From CAYRSS01 sp964426945 (GTDB lineage Bacteria > Planctomycetota > Phycisphaerae > UBA1845), in the NCBI GenBank assembly GCA_964426945.1, contig CAYRSS010000024.1:1-57520 (forward strand): a stretch of DNA of 57,520 nt, written 5' to 3'. The translations under genes were made by a program, and so were the position numbers. Shown here piece after piece: positions 43,201 to 51,213 of the stretch (its first letter is position 1; each line of letters starts with the position of its first letter). The notes beneath the pieces are model-generated. The model was given only the letters and a program-made list of their open reading frames with translations, was not told the DNA's origin and ran no database searches.

Positions 43201-44444
43201 CCACAGGTCGTCGCGGCGTAATCCCACCCGATCGCATCGAACATCTGGATGTCGACGTCGGTGAAGAAGTTCGGGTAGAACGTCTCTCCGGTCGAGCAGA
43301 CGCACGGATCCATGATGTAGATGCTGGGGCTTTCCTCGCGGAAGTGGCTCGCCTGCCATGGGCTGCCGTCGGACATGCGGTGCTCGGCGACGATAAGGTC
43401 GCTGTTGGCGTCATCGTTCGGGTTGTTGAAGTCCGCGGAGCGGGCGGTGGTCTGGAACTCTTCGTAGGTGTCGGGGTTCCAGTCTGTGCCGGCGCCGTCA
43501 AGGCGGGCGAAGCGGAAGATGTCGATGGCTTCGATGTCGGCGGTGCGGAAGTCGACACCCGAAGTGAAGCCCATGGCGTGGCCGACTTCGTGGACGATCA
43601 CGCCGATGAAATCGAGGCCCGACAGGCCGTTGCTCGGATCATAGTCCCAGTTCGCGGTGCTGTTGAAGGTCATGCCCGCGTCGGAGCCTGAACTGCCGCC
43701 GATCGTCGCCTTGTGGTTGGCGCGGGTGAAGAACACTCGGTTCTCGTTGGTCACCGCGGCCGAAGAGGCATCGTAGCGCACGGGAATCGTCGATCCCGTG
43801 GGCAGCCAGTCCTGGATGATGTCGTCGCTGTCCTTGTCGCTGATCATGCCGGCGCGGACGGTCGCCCAGCTCGGGGCCGTGGGGTAGGAGCTGCCGGTCG
43901 AGCCGATCACGCCGCCGCCGAGGTTGGCGAAGCTGACGTTGATCGTGACCGTGATCGGATCCGCGAAGAGGCCCTCGATGTACTGCGCGGCAACCTCCAG
44001 CGCGGTCACAGCCGAGCCGGGCACCGAGCCGTCGGCGTTGAAGACGATATTGAGCCCGGCGCCGCGCAGGGCGCCACCGCTGATCGGGGTCACCAGGTGC
44101 GCATTGGCGGGATCATTGAAGATCGCGTTCGACGCCGCGGCGATGTTCTGCAGGTCCTGCACCGTCATGCCGGCGGTGTCGCTGCCGCACATGAAACGCC
44201 AGACCACCTCGGAGCCGACCTCCATGGTCGTTCCGTCGGCGTACAGGGTGACCTCGGTCGGCGGACCGGTCTCGACCCAGAACAGGTTGTCGGGACGCGA
44301 ATCCAGTCGCGACGGCGCCGCCGCGACACCGGCTTTGCCGTCCGTCGCCGGCGCCTGAGGCTCAGAGGCCATCAGGGACGAACCGGCGAGCAGCGCCGCC
44401 GCACAACCGAGAATCCACGCCGATCTGTTACGCAATACCATCAT
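40206..44444 (-). CDS. Giant secreted metzincin-like metalloprotease with Cys-rich repeats
   Basis: A 1412-aa secreted protein. Signal peptide 1-27. The protease domain (about 60-460) has the zinc motif 'VIVHEVGHAMGFTSGVDF' (H285, H289, third ligand probably D298). Then a short Cys-rich 'TCGDGIVDPGEECDPPNG' block, two beta-sandwich-like domains, two fibronectin-like 'SPNTNYTFRAKARNKFANET' and 'GSTNYTFRVKARNLDGLET' segments, and eight tandem Cys-rich repeats of 23-24 residues (1090-1279, 'CDDSSACTTDSC..GCVF' type). The C-terminus has an EF-hand-like module ('GDTDGNGVVNAADRGF', 'DLDGNGVVNAADRGF'). Start ATG 44444/44441 has GAGGAAG upstream. It probably works at the cell surface or in the medium; substrate unknown. 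Confidence 0.85.
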   Translation of the reverse strand: MMVLRNRSAWILGCAAALLAGSSLMASEPQAPATDGKAGVAAAPSRLDSRPDNLFWVETGPPTEVTLYADGTTMEVGSEVVWRFMCGSDTAGMTVQDLQNIAAASNAIFNDPANAHLVTPISGGALRGAGLNIVFNADGSVPGSAVTALEVAAQYIEGLFADPITVTINVSFANLGGGVIGSTGSSYPTAPSWATVRAGMISDKDSDDIIQDWLPTGSTIPVRYDASSAAVTNENRVFFTRANHKATIGGSSGSDAGMTFNSTANWDYDPSNGLSGLDFIGVIVHEVGHAMGFTSGVDFRTADIEAIDIFRFARLDGAGTDWNPDTYEEFQTTARSADFNNPNDDANSDLIVAEHRMSDGSPWQASHFREESPSIYIMDPCVCSTGETFYPNFFTDVDIQMFDAIGWDYAATTCGDGIVDPGEECDPPNGSTCDANCQDFVPLTMTLPSGVPSVIAPSVATPIDVTINPGDDSIVFGSALIYYRLNGGAFTATTLAHNGGTSYTGTLPAADCGDTPEFYFSVQGAQAGVVTLPAGAPGSFYSAIVGSGGSFHDNFNTNLGWTVNNAGATDGGWERAIPVNDANWAYDPAADSDGSGYCYVTDNAAGNSDVDNGQVILISPTLAFLNAGDATIEYDYYLNLTMTGGDDYLLVEISNTDGAGNWVEIARHVANNGLNWTHHVIDQAALTTAGVVKTSAMKVRFIALDGGTQSIVESGVDAFRAQAVTCVGPDLDPPSPNPMTFAVPPTGQSVSSVDMTATTATDTNGPVEYYFDAAPEGPFADDSGWQASTTYLDTGLITNNPYSYRVKARDSIGNETAYSDFVAGCTAIETPTTALEFYDIQPTSIRMYTDDIFTDLMFDQSGLYFDSSTAGGDGGINQWIQDIEDQATGLSPNTNYTFRAKARNKFANETPYGATASITTAANVPGAPSLSGAACGTMNVAVSNTNGNPAATVYAIQCSATSPNHAAWLNRYVDASGNPSVAAVFRTTAQWGTTAINGLNGSTNYTFRVKARNLDGLETAFGATASLSTTACESCSDGVLNQNEVRIDCGGVCAPCECTSDAACSDGSVCTGSETCNTFGQCVAGTPLTCNDGSLCTTDSCHPVNGCTFTAITCDDSSACTTDSCNAGTGCVFEPIVCDDSSLCTTDSCHPVNGCTFAPITCDDSSACTTDSCDAGLGCVFDSITCNDGDACTIDACDDVTGCTFEPVDCDDLDPCTIDSCSGGVCENEPLDCDDNDACTDDSCVGGACVNDPIVCNDSNDCTIDSCDSQTGCVFTPFPCDTGACCSGGSCTETEPEACVGFVCNVFDHQPVTFVGCYGDTDGNGVVNAADRGFVSANVGQTDSILVCINDLDGNGVVNAADRGFVSANIGSCSTLPDFQNGSGLNGGVPDTRFGAPVFQGLGTTCAETTCP
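40608..41177 (-). repeat. Eight tandem ~72-bp repeats coding Cys-rich 24-mers
   Basis: Eight units, six of 24 codons and two of 23, each 'C[DN]D..xCTxDSC...GC.F/xPx' with four or five cysteines. They resemble the slime-mould (Dicty_CTDC-type) disulfide repeats. Units 1/3 and 2/4 are closest, suggesting duplication of a two-unit block. Confidence 0.85.
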
Positions 44445-44720
44445 CTCGACTTCCTCTTTCGACGCAGCCAAACCCCGAAACTCGCGCCCCTGGCCACCGC
44501 AGCCCATTTCTCGAACCCGCCGGAACTCCGCGCAGGTCAAGCATCAGGGATGGGGAAAACCCCAACTCGCCCGGGAAACAACACCCGGACCCGGCGCAGC
44601 GGAACGCAGCGCGTCCGAGCGAAACCCAGGTTCTGAGCGAGTCAACGACAACCACACCGGCGCGGCAGGGGGAGATCGGTAAACGACCGACTCCGAGCCG
44701 GAGGGACCACCACCCCCGTC

Positions 44721-44750
44721 ATGTTAGCACGACTGCACACCCGAAGGCAA
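44721..44750 (-). promoter_or_regulatory. Promoter of the metalloprotease gene
   Basis: On the minus strand TTGCCT (revcomp 44745-44750), 18-bp spacer, TAACAT (revcomp 44721-44726). It implies a 5' leader of about 270 nt. Confidence 0.4.
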
Positions 44751-44964
44751 CGACAACTTCTTGCACGCGTTTACCGGACAGCATAAATCTTTGGTGCATT
44801 TTTTGTCCGGGGACTGGAGTTGAAGACGCCTCCCGCAGTCGTGTAGCAACGTGAATAACGTCTGATTCCGCCGAATGTTGCAGCGATCGCCCCGCAGGCG
44901 AAGGGACGCCGATGATCGGACAGATGCCCGCAAACGGTGGCTTCATCGAGGCGATTCGGGCGTC

Positions 44965-44970
44965 TACAAT
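44965..44970 (+). promoter_or_regulatory. -10 box of the TMTC-like gene, leaderless arrangement
   Basis: TACAAT ends 6 nt before the GTG start at 44977, the same spacing as at aroA. The -35 (TTCATC at 44942-44947) is poor. There is no Shine-Dalgarno sequence. Confidence 0.45.
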
Positions 44971-44976
44971 GCGGCT

Positions 44977-47028
44977 GTGAATGATCACGACGCCCCGACC
45001 GGTCCGACAATTCCCGACGCCCCCCCGCCCGGGCAGGCCACCGTCCCGCCGGCCCAACTGCAGGCCGCAGGAGCCCCGCCCTGGGCAGCCTTGGCCGTCT
45101 CCGCGGGATTGGTTGCCTTGGTGATTCTCGCCTTCATGCCGGCCCTGGCGGCTGGCTATGTCGATTGGGACGACACCCGACTCCTGGACGGCGGTCTGCC
45201 TTATCGGACCTGGTCGATGGAGTCGGTCCGGTTCGCATTCACCACGACCTTCGCCGGGCACTACCAGCCGCTGACATGGCTCAGCCACACGCTCGACCGG
45301 GCGATCTACGAACGCTCGCTCGGCTCGGTCTACCTCGATTTCCACTTCGGATCCCACCTGACCAGCGTCGTGTTGCACGGCCTCTCGGTGGCCCTGCTCT
45401 TCGTCATCGCCCGGCGGCTGCTCACGCTGGCCCTTCGACCGGTTGGCGGCGAGCGATCCTGGGAAATGCTGCTTGCGGCCGCGCTCGCGGCGATAGTCTT
45501 TGGGGTGCACCCGCTTCGGGCGGAGTCGGTGGCCTGGCTGGCGGAGCGGCGAGATGTCCTCTGCGGCGTGTTCGCCCTGCTGAGCGTGCTGTTCTACCTG
45601 CGGTACGCGACCACTGCGGCGGAAAACGCGAACGCAGGACAGCGACGGTGGGATTACGCGCTGGCCGTTGCCGCGTGCGGCCTGTCGCTCCTGGCGAAGG
45701 CCTCCGTCGTGCCGCTCGGCGTGGCCCTGCTGGTGCTCGACTGGTATCCGCTGCGCCGCATGCAGGGAACGGGGCTGGATGTCCGCCGCCTGATTATCGA
45801 GAAGATCCCGTTCCTCGCGCTGGGGCTCGTCTTCGGCCTCATCGCGGTCGCGGCCCAGTCGCAGGCCGGCGCGATGGAGACGCTCGGCACGCACGACATC
45901 ACCGCCCGCCTCGCGCAGGCGCTGTACGGCCTGACGTTCTATCCTTGGAAGACGCTCATCCCGACGGCGCTAGCTCCGCTCTACGAAATCCCGCGTCGCG
46001 AGTTGCTCGTCGCCTCGCCCCTATGGATCGGGCTCGGGGGTGTCGCGGCGATGGGCGCGGCGGGCTGGCTGCTCCGACGACGGGCACCCGGCGTGACCGC
46101 TGCCCTGCTGGTCTACACGATCATGATCGCGCCGGTGCTGGGGTTCTTCCAGAGCGGCACACAGCTCGTGGCGGATCGCTACAGCTACCTGCCCTGCATC
46201 GGGTTCGCGATTCTCGCGGGCGCGGCGCTGCTGCTGGTTATGCGGGCCGTGAAGAAAGGCCCCGGCGATCGCAATCCGGTCGCGCTGGGCGTGCTGGTCT
46301 CCGCGGCCCTCGCGGCGATGCTCGCCCGGGCCACCATGGCCCAGGCCGACATCTGGACGTCCGGTGAGTCGCTGTGGAGCCACGCCGTCCGCGTGCAGCC
46401 CGACAGTGCGATCTCGCGCATCAACTACGCCGACGCCCTGGCCCGCCGGGGCGATCTGGCCGGCGCGCTGCAGACCTATCGCGCCGGACTCGAACTGGAC
46501 CCGAACGACCCCATCGCCTGGCATCACATGGGGCTGACGATGGAGATGATGGGCGGCCAGGCCGAGGCGCTCTCGTCGTACATCCGCTGTCTGCAGCTCG
46601 ATCCTGATCGCCGTGGGGTGCATGTGCTGGCGGCACGGCTGCTGCTGGGGTTCGGCGACCTCAACGCCGCGGTCGCTGTGATGGAAGACGGCGCCCGGCG
46701 CACGCCCGACGAAGAGGCACTGCTCCGGCTGTTGATCGAGGTGAAGGTCAGCCTGAGCGACGACGCGACGCGCCACGGCCTCGAAGCGGTTGAGCTCGCC
46801 GAACGGCTCGCGGCCTTGCGCGGCGGCGACGCTGTGTCGCGTATGACGCTGGCCACCGCCCTCGCTGCCGCGGGCCGCTTTGAGGAGGCGACCGCGCTCG
46901 GCCGATCGGCTGCGGTCCTGGCCCAACAGACCAACCAGAAGCCGCTGCGGGCGGAGATCGACGCGCGGGTATCGCTGTTCGAGGCGGGCACGGCATGGCG
47001 CATGACCCTGCCCGGCCCGACGCCTTGA
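44977..47028 (+). CDS. TMTC-like multispanning membrane protein with C-terminal TPRs
   Basis: A 683-aa protein. After a Pro-rich N-terminus come about ten hydrophobic helices. 'AGYVDWDDTRLLDGG' with its Asp pair in the first external loop is the position of the catalytic acidic residues in GT-C glycosyltransferases. 'VFGVHPLRAESVAWLAERRD' and 'ADRYSYLPCIGFAILAG' are blocks typical of the TMTC/DUF1736 family. From about 480 the cytoplasmic or periplasmic C-terminus has TPR-like helices ('ALQTYRAGLELDPNDPIAWH', 'ALSSYIRCLQLDPDRRGVHV'). Animal TMTCs are O-mannosyltransferases; activity here is inferred. GTG 44977 coincides with the predicted transcription start. Confidence 0.82.
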   Translation: MNDHDAPTGPTIPDAPPPGQATVPPAQLQAAGAPPWAALAVSAGLVALVILAFMPALAAGYVDWDDTRLLDGGLPYRTWSMESVRFAFTTTFAGHYQPLTWLSHTLDRAIYERSLGSVYLDFHFGSHLTSVVLHGLSVALLFVIARRLLTLALRPVGGERSWEMLLAAALAAIVFGVHPLRAESVAWLAERRDVLCGVFALLSVLFYLRYATTAAENANAGQRRWDYALAVAACGLSLLAKASVVPLGVALLVLDWYPLRRMQGTGLDVRRLIIEKIPFLALGLVFGLIAVAAQSQAGAMETLGTHDITARLAQALYGLTFYPWKTLIPTALAPLYEIPRRELLVASPLWIGLGGVAAMGAAGWLLRRRAPGVTAALLVYTIMIAPVLGFFQSGTQLVADRYSYLPCIGFAILAGAALLLVMRAVKKGPGDRNPVALGVLVSAALAAMLARATMAQADIWTSGESLWSHAVRVQPDSAISRINYADALARRGDLAGALQTYRAGLELDPNDPIAWHHMGLTMEMMGGQAEALSSYIRCLQLDPDRRGVHVLAARLLLGFGDLNAAVAVMEDGARRTPDEEALLRLLIEVKVSLSDDATRHGLEAVELAERLAALRGGDAVSRMTLATALAAAGRFEEATALGRSAAVLAQQTNQKPLRAEIDARVSLFEAGTAWRMTLPGPTP

Positions 47029-47051
47029 TCGCGCCGCGCAGGAACGCCAGC

Positions 47052-47083
47052 GGGGCGGGCCGCACGAACGCGCGGCCCGCCCC
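47052..47083. terminator. Bidirectional stem-loop terminator between convergent genes
   Basis: A perfect 12-bp GC stem GGGGCGGGCCGC (47052-47063) with its complement (47072-47083), 8-nt loop, between the TMTC-like gene and clpP. No strong T tract on either side. Confidence 0.65.
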
Positions 47084-47114
47084 GTCTTATGTCTCGATCG
47101 TGAATCGGCTTGCG

Positions 47115-47744
47115 TCAGACGCGCGGCTTGGGCTCGGGCATACGCTCGAGCACCTTGTCGCCCAGGCCGTAGTCGAGCGACTCGTACGAGGTGAGCCACT
47201 TGTTGCGGTCACAGTCGCGCTCGACGACGGCCATCGTCTTGCCCGTGCGGCCGGCGATGATTTCGTAGAGCGCCTTGCGCAGGCGGAGAATCTCCTCGGC
47301 CTCGATCGACAAGTCGGTGGCCGTGCCCTGCATGACGCCGCCGATGAGCGGCTGGTGCAGCAGCATGCGCGAGTTAGGCAGCAGGAACCGCTTGCCCTTC
47401 GCCCCGCCGCACATGATCACCGCCGCCATGCTCGCGGCCATGCCGATCGTGTAGGTGGCAACATCGCAGCGGAGATACTGCATCGTGTCGTAGATCGCCA
47501 GCCCGGCCGACACGGAGCCGCCGGGGCTGTTGATGTACAGGTGGATGTCGGCCTTGGGGTCCTCGTTGGAGAGGAACAAGAGCTGACAGACGATGACGTT
47601 GGCCATTTCGTCGTCGATGCCGCCGGTGACGAACACGATGCGGTCCTTCAGCAGGCGCGAGAAGATGTCCATCTCGCGATCGCCGCGGCCGGTGTGCTCG
47701 ATGACGAAGGGAACGCGCTGCATCCTGTGGATCTGACGCTCCAT
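47115..47744 (-). CDS. clpP: ATP-dependent Clp protease proteolytic subunit (second copy)
   Basis: A 209-aa ClpP. Oxyanion loop 'INSPGGSVSAGLAIYDTM', catalytic Ser in 'TIGMAASMAAVIMCGGAKGK', catalytic His in 'MLLHQPLIGGVMQGTATD', and catalytic Asp in the 'ERDCDRNKWLTSYES' stretch. N-terminal 'DIFSRLLKDRIVFVTGGIDD' is the axial-handle region. All catalytic residues are intact. It follows the other clpP by 65 bp on the same strand. Two ClpP paralogues often form mixed or separate rings in bacteria with this arrangement. Confidence 0.94.
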   Translation of the reverse strand: MERQIHRMQRVPFVIEHTGRGDREMDIFSRLLKDRIVFVTGGIDDEMANVIVCQLLFLSNEDPKADIHLYINSPGGSVSAGLAIYDTMQYLRCDVATYTIGMAASMAAVIMCGGAKGKRFLLPNSRMLLHQPLIGGVMQGTATDLSIEAEEILRLRKALYEIIAGRTGKTMAVVERDCDRNKWLTSYESLDYGLGDKVLERMPEPKPRV

Positions 47745-47809
47745 GCGTGATACCTGCCTTTGAAAAACGTTCGCCTGGTTCCTGTTCGTGCTCGATGCCT
47801 GACGCGGCG

Positions 47810-48424
47810 CTAGCTCGGCTTCTTCTTGCCGCTGAACTCGACGATCTCGTCAATCACGCCGTAGGCGAGGGCCTCTTCGGCGTTGAGATAGCGATCGCGC
47901 TCGGTGTCCTCGGCGACCTGCGAGGCCGTCTTGCCGGTGCACTTGGCGATGATCTCGTTGAGGCGGCGCTTGTCGCGGAGGACTTCCTCGGCCTGAATGC
48001 GGATGTCCTCGGCCTGGCCGGTGATGCCGCCGTAGGGCTGGTGCAGCATGACCTTGGCGTTGGGCAGGATGTAACGCTTGCCCTTCGTGCCGGCCATGAG
48101 CAGGATCGCCGCGCCGCTGGCGGCCTGGCCGATGCAGTAAGTGGCCACTTCGCAGCCCATGAACATCATCGTGTCATAGATCGCGAGCGTCTGGTCCACC
48201 AGCCCGCCCGGCGAGTTGATGTAGAGGTTCACATCCTGCGAGCGCTTGATCGACTGCAGGTACAGCAACTGCTGGATCACGATGCTGGCGGTCTTCTCGC
48301 CGATGGCGCCCGCCAGAAAGATGATCCGGTTTTCCAGCAGCATGTCGGAGAGGGACATCTCCCGCGTGCGCTGGTAGGGCGGCGTCTGCAGGTACGGGCC
48401 CAGTGGACCAAAGTGCTCGTGCAT
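47810..48424 (-). CDS. clpP: ATP-dependent Clp protease proteolytic subunit (first copy)
   Basis: A 204-aa ClpP paralogue. 'LLENRIIFLAGAIGEKTAS', 'LYINSPGGLVDQTLAIYDTM', catalytic Ser in 'CIGQAASGAAILLMAGTKGK', His in 'VMLHQPYGGITGQAEDI', and Asp in 'DTERDRYLNAEEALAYGVID'. The Ser motif has Gln in place of Met (GQAAS). ATG 48424 (MHEH) is preceded by AGGAAGG; a start 8 codons upstream is possible. It lies between tig and the second clpP, the usual tig-clpP order. Confidence 0.94.
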   Translation of the reverse strand: MHEHFGPLGPYLQTPPYQRTREMSLSDMLLENRIIFLAGAIGEKTASIVIQQLLYLQSIKRSQDVNLYINSPGGLVDQTLAIYDTMMFMGCEVATYCIGQAASGAAILLMAGTKGKRYILPNAKVMLHQPYGGITGQAEDIRIQAEEVLRDKRRLNEIIAKCTGKTASQVAEDTERDRYLNAEEALAYGVIDEIVEFSGKKKPS

Positions 48425-48736
48425 GGATCCTTCCTCTTGGTTTCTCATTCGGCTGGACAGTTTCCGCGCGAACGGGCGACGTCACCCAGGCCGCCGGCCG
48501 CGCGCTTTCAGTGACGCCGCTGCAGCGCGGCGCTTCGCCGCACGCTCTACACGTCGGAAAAAACGGGCGGACGGTCCGCTTAGCCGCGGGCAAACGGTGT
48601 TATCGGGCGTGGCGATCGAGGCGCAAAGCGGCATCCGATGCCGCCGGCGCCGTCCATACCGGCCTGACTGCCATCCCTGTCGTCTCGCGGACGCCGGCCC
48701 GGGGCCGACCGGCCGCGGGCCCCCGACGGGGGGATC

Positions 48737-50197
48737 CTAGGCGTCCGCAATCTCGGCGCGCTCGACGATGTAGTCGAGCGTCTTGTCGTCCCGCAGGCGC
48801 AGGTAAAGGTTGAGCAGGCCGTTGTCCTTGCTCAACTCGTCGCGCACGCGGTCAAAACGCTTGTTCTGGTGATAGGCGATCTCGGCGATCGCGCTGTTGA
48901 GCTCTTCCTCGGCGACATCGATGTCGATCGACTCGGCGGCCTTCTCGAGAATGAAGGTCAGCTTGAGATCGTGCGCCACCGACTCGCCCTGCTCATCGCG
49001 GATTTCGTCGATCTTGCGCTTCACGTCCTCGGGCGACATGCCCTCGCGCAGCATACCCAGCGCCCGACTGGTCAGGGCCCGGCCGGTGAGCCGCTGCGAG
49101 AGATCCGCCGGCACATCCATGGGGATCGACTTGACGAGGTGCTCGGCCGCCTGGCGGCGGAGCATGTCGCGCGTGCGCGACTCGGCCTGACTCTCGAGCA
49201 CGTCGCGGATCCGCTTGCGCAGCTCGTCCTCGTTCGCGACGGCGAACATGTCGAGCGTTTCCTGGTCCACCGGCGGCACGTGCACGCGCTTGATCTCGCG
49301 GACGGTGAACGAGAAGCTCGCCTTCTTGCCGCGGATCGAGGCGTCGTCGTAATCCGCGGCCACCTCGCCCTCGGCCTTGATGGTGTCGCCGACCTTCTTG
49401 CCGGCGGCGAGCGTGCCGAAGTCCTTGAGCCCGACACCCTTCACCCACGTGCTGCGGGCGGGCACGTCGAAATTGTCCTCGCGGAGCACCTCGCGCCCTT
49501 CGACCGTCATCACCATGTCGGTGTACAGCAGGTCCTGCTCGGCGATTGGTCCGCCTTCGACCGGCACGAGGGTCGCGCGGCGGGCGTTGATGCGGCGGAT
49601 CTGCTCGCTGACATCGTCGTCGGTGACCGTGATCTTCGACTTCGTGAGCGTGATTCCCTCCAGCGAGGGCAGCTCGAACTTCGGCTTGAGCTCGACCTCG
49701 CAGGCGTAGGTCATCGGCCCGGACTCGGGCAGCTTCATCGCGTCCACGGCCTGCTCGACGGCCATGAGCTTCTCGGCGCCGTCCGCCTGCACCCAGATCA
49801 TCGGGTCGCCGACGGGCTCGAGCTCCTGCTTCTGCACCGCCGCCATGTAGCTGTTGGTCAGCAGCTTCATCAGCAGCTCGGAGCCGACATCGTTCGAGAA
49901 TCGCTTCTCGATGAGCTTCATCGGGGCGCGGCCCTTGCGGAAGCCGGGGATCGCCGCCTCGCGCTGAAGCTGGCCGAACTCGCGACCGCGGTGCTCGTCG
50001 AGCGTCTCGCGCGGAATGGTCACCGTGAGCTTGATGCGCAGCGAACCCAGTGGCGCGGTCTCGACGGCGATCTGCTCCTTGAGCTCCTCAATGAGGCTCT
50101 GGCCGCCCTCTTCGCCTTCCATATCCAGATCGTCGTGCACGGCCTCTTCGCCCGCGTTCTCCGGCGCCTGGTCCAGGGCCGTGTCCTGATCGCTCAT
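48737..50197 (-). CDS. tig: Trigger factor (ribosome-associated chaperone/PPIase)
   Basis: A 486-aa trigger factor. After a 40-residue acidic N-terminal extension the ribosome-binding domain includes 'IPGFRKGRAPMKLIEKRF' (residues about 83-100; F86-R87-K88 is the signature). The FKBP-type PPIase domain covers about 195-285, and the C-terminal chaperone domain is helical ('DMLRRQAAEHLVKSIPMDVP', 'AEEELNSAIAEIAYHQNKRF'). ATG 50197 follows AAGGAG. It binds nascent chains at the ribosome exit. Placed directly upstream of the two clpP genes. Confidence 0.95.
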   Translation of the reverse strand: MSDQDTALDQAPENAGEEAVHDDLDMEGEEGGQSLIEELKEQIAVETAPLGSLRIKLTVTIPRETLDEHRGREFGQLQREAAIPGFRKGRAPMKLIEKRFSNDVGSELLMKLLTNSYMAAVQKQELEPVGDPMIWVQADGAEKLMAVEQAVDAMKLPESGPMTYACEVELKPKFELPSLEGITLTKSKITVTDDDVSEQIRRINARRATLVPVEGGPIAEQDLLYTDMVMTVEGREVLREDNFDVPARSTWVKGVGLKDFGTLAAGKKVGDTIKAEGEVAADYDDASIRGKKASFSFTVREIKRVHVPPVDQETLDMFAVANEDELRKRIRDVLESQAESRTRDMLRRQAAEHLVKSIPMDVPADLSQRLTGRALTSRALGMLREGMSPEDVKRKIDEIRDEQGESVAHDLKLTFILEKAAESIDIDVAEEELNSAIAEIAYHQNKRFDRVRDELSKDNGLLNLYLRLRDDKTLDYIVERAEIADA

Positions 50198-50463
50198 CGT
50201 CGCCCGCTCCTTGTCAGGTCGTAGCATCCCCGCCCGACGCCGGCCTCGGCCTCGGTTCAGGGCTTTCCAGTGGAGGGCGGAAAGTACCGCGCCGGGCCCC
50301 CACTGGCAATCACACCGCCGCTCGCCGAGTGGGTCGCGCGGGCTCCGTCGCCAGCGCGGGAAGCCGGCAGTCAAGCTTCAATGCAGAGGTATCATGCACG
50401 GCCGTGCGTCTTCGGCGGCACTCCGGTGCATGGAAAGGGACCTGTGGGGTTGCCGAGCTGGGC

Positions 50464-51213
50464 TCAGGCGGCCGTCCGGCGGCGGAAGAGCATCGAGCCG
50501 GCGGCAATCAGGATCGTGGCCATCAGGGCGAGCCCCACATCGCTGACCGCGGGCACGGGGTGCATGTTGCCGAAGGGTGCGGAGCCGCTGAGGATGATGA
50601 CGTAATCGCCCGTCTCGCCGGGGCCGGCAAAGCCGGTCTGCGGCTGGCCGCCGCCAGGGCCGTCGGGGCCGGACACTTCGCCGTCGTTGAGGAACTGGAA
50701 GATCGGGCCGCCCGCGCTGACGGGGCTGTGATCGCCGCCGGTAATCGCGAGGGCGTAGACGCCGGGGTTCATCACCGCCGCGCCCGTTCCATCATTGGCA
50801 ACCCGGCCGAGGAAAGACGCCGCAGTCCCCGCCGCGCCCTCATCGCGATTACCCAGCAGACCGAAGGCCTGCCGCGGCTCCATTTCCACCACGCGGAACA
50901 GCCAGAGATTCGGATCGAATTCGGTGAAGCCGCCGTCCTCCTCGCGGGTGCTGGCGCTGAACACCATGGGCTCGTTGATGCGGAAGACGTACATGTCGGC
51001 CAGGTCCGGCCCAACGCCGCGGACGGGAGTCAGCGAGCCGGAAATGACCGTGAGGGACGTAATGCCCGGGGGCGGGAGGATCTCTTCGGCCGTGACGAGC
51101 GTACTGCCGGCGTCGGCAACGCCGGACGTACCTTCGACCCACTGCGGACCGGCCACGACGGCCTGGCCCCAGCAGGCCACCCCGAGAATCACCCACAACC
51201 CGTGACGACGCAT
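50464..51213 (-). CDS. Secreted protein with IPTL-CTERM-like sorting signal
   Basis: A 249-aa protein. Signal peptide to about residue 22. The mature part is beta-rich with 'YVFRINEPMVFSASTREEDG', 'DPNLWLFRVVEMEPRQAFGL' and 'PGVYALAITGGDHSPVSAGG', as in pre-peptidase C-terminal-like domains. The C-terminus 'VPAVSDVGLALMATILIAAG' plus 'SMLFRRR' has the short motif, hydrophobic helix and basic tail of IPTL-CTERM anchors (consensus IPTLSEWG). It would be exported and anchored or processed by an archaeosortase-like enzyme not present here. Confidence 0.72.
   Translation of the reverse strand: MRRHGLWVILGVACWGQAVVAGPQWVEGTSGVADAGSTLVTAEEILPPPGITSLTVISGSLTPVRGVGPDLADMYVFRINEPMVFSASTREEDGGFTEFDPNLWLFRVVEMEPRQAFGLLGNRDEGAAGTAASFLGRVANDGTGAAVMNPGVYALAITGGDHSPVSAGGPIFQFLNDGEVSGPDGPGGGQPQTGFAGPGETGDYVIILSGSAPFGNMHPVPAVSDVGLALMATILIAAGSMLFRRRTAA

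Larger units (their letters stand above)
44445..44976. other. Long divergent intergenic region
   Basis: About 530 bp between the metalloprotease gene (minus) and the TMTC-like gene (plus). It contains the minus-strand promoter at 44721-44750, a leader of about 270 nt, an inverted repeat CCGGACA/TGTCCGG (44774-44780, 44804-44810) around an AT-rich 23-nt centre, and the plus-strand -10 at 44965-44970. No gene seen. Confidence 0.5.

Noticed and set aside
44774..44810. Terminator for the TMTC-like gene or an upstream plus-strand gene
   Set aside because: No plus-strand gene ends there and the T run precedes the right arm instead of following it.
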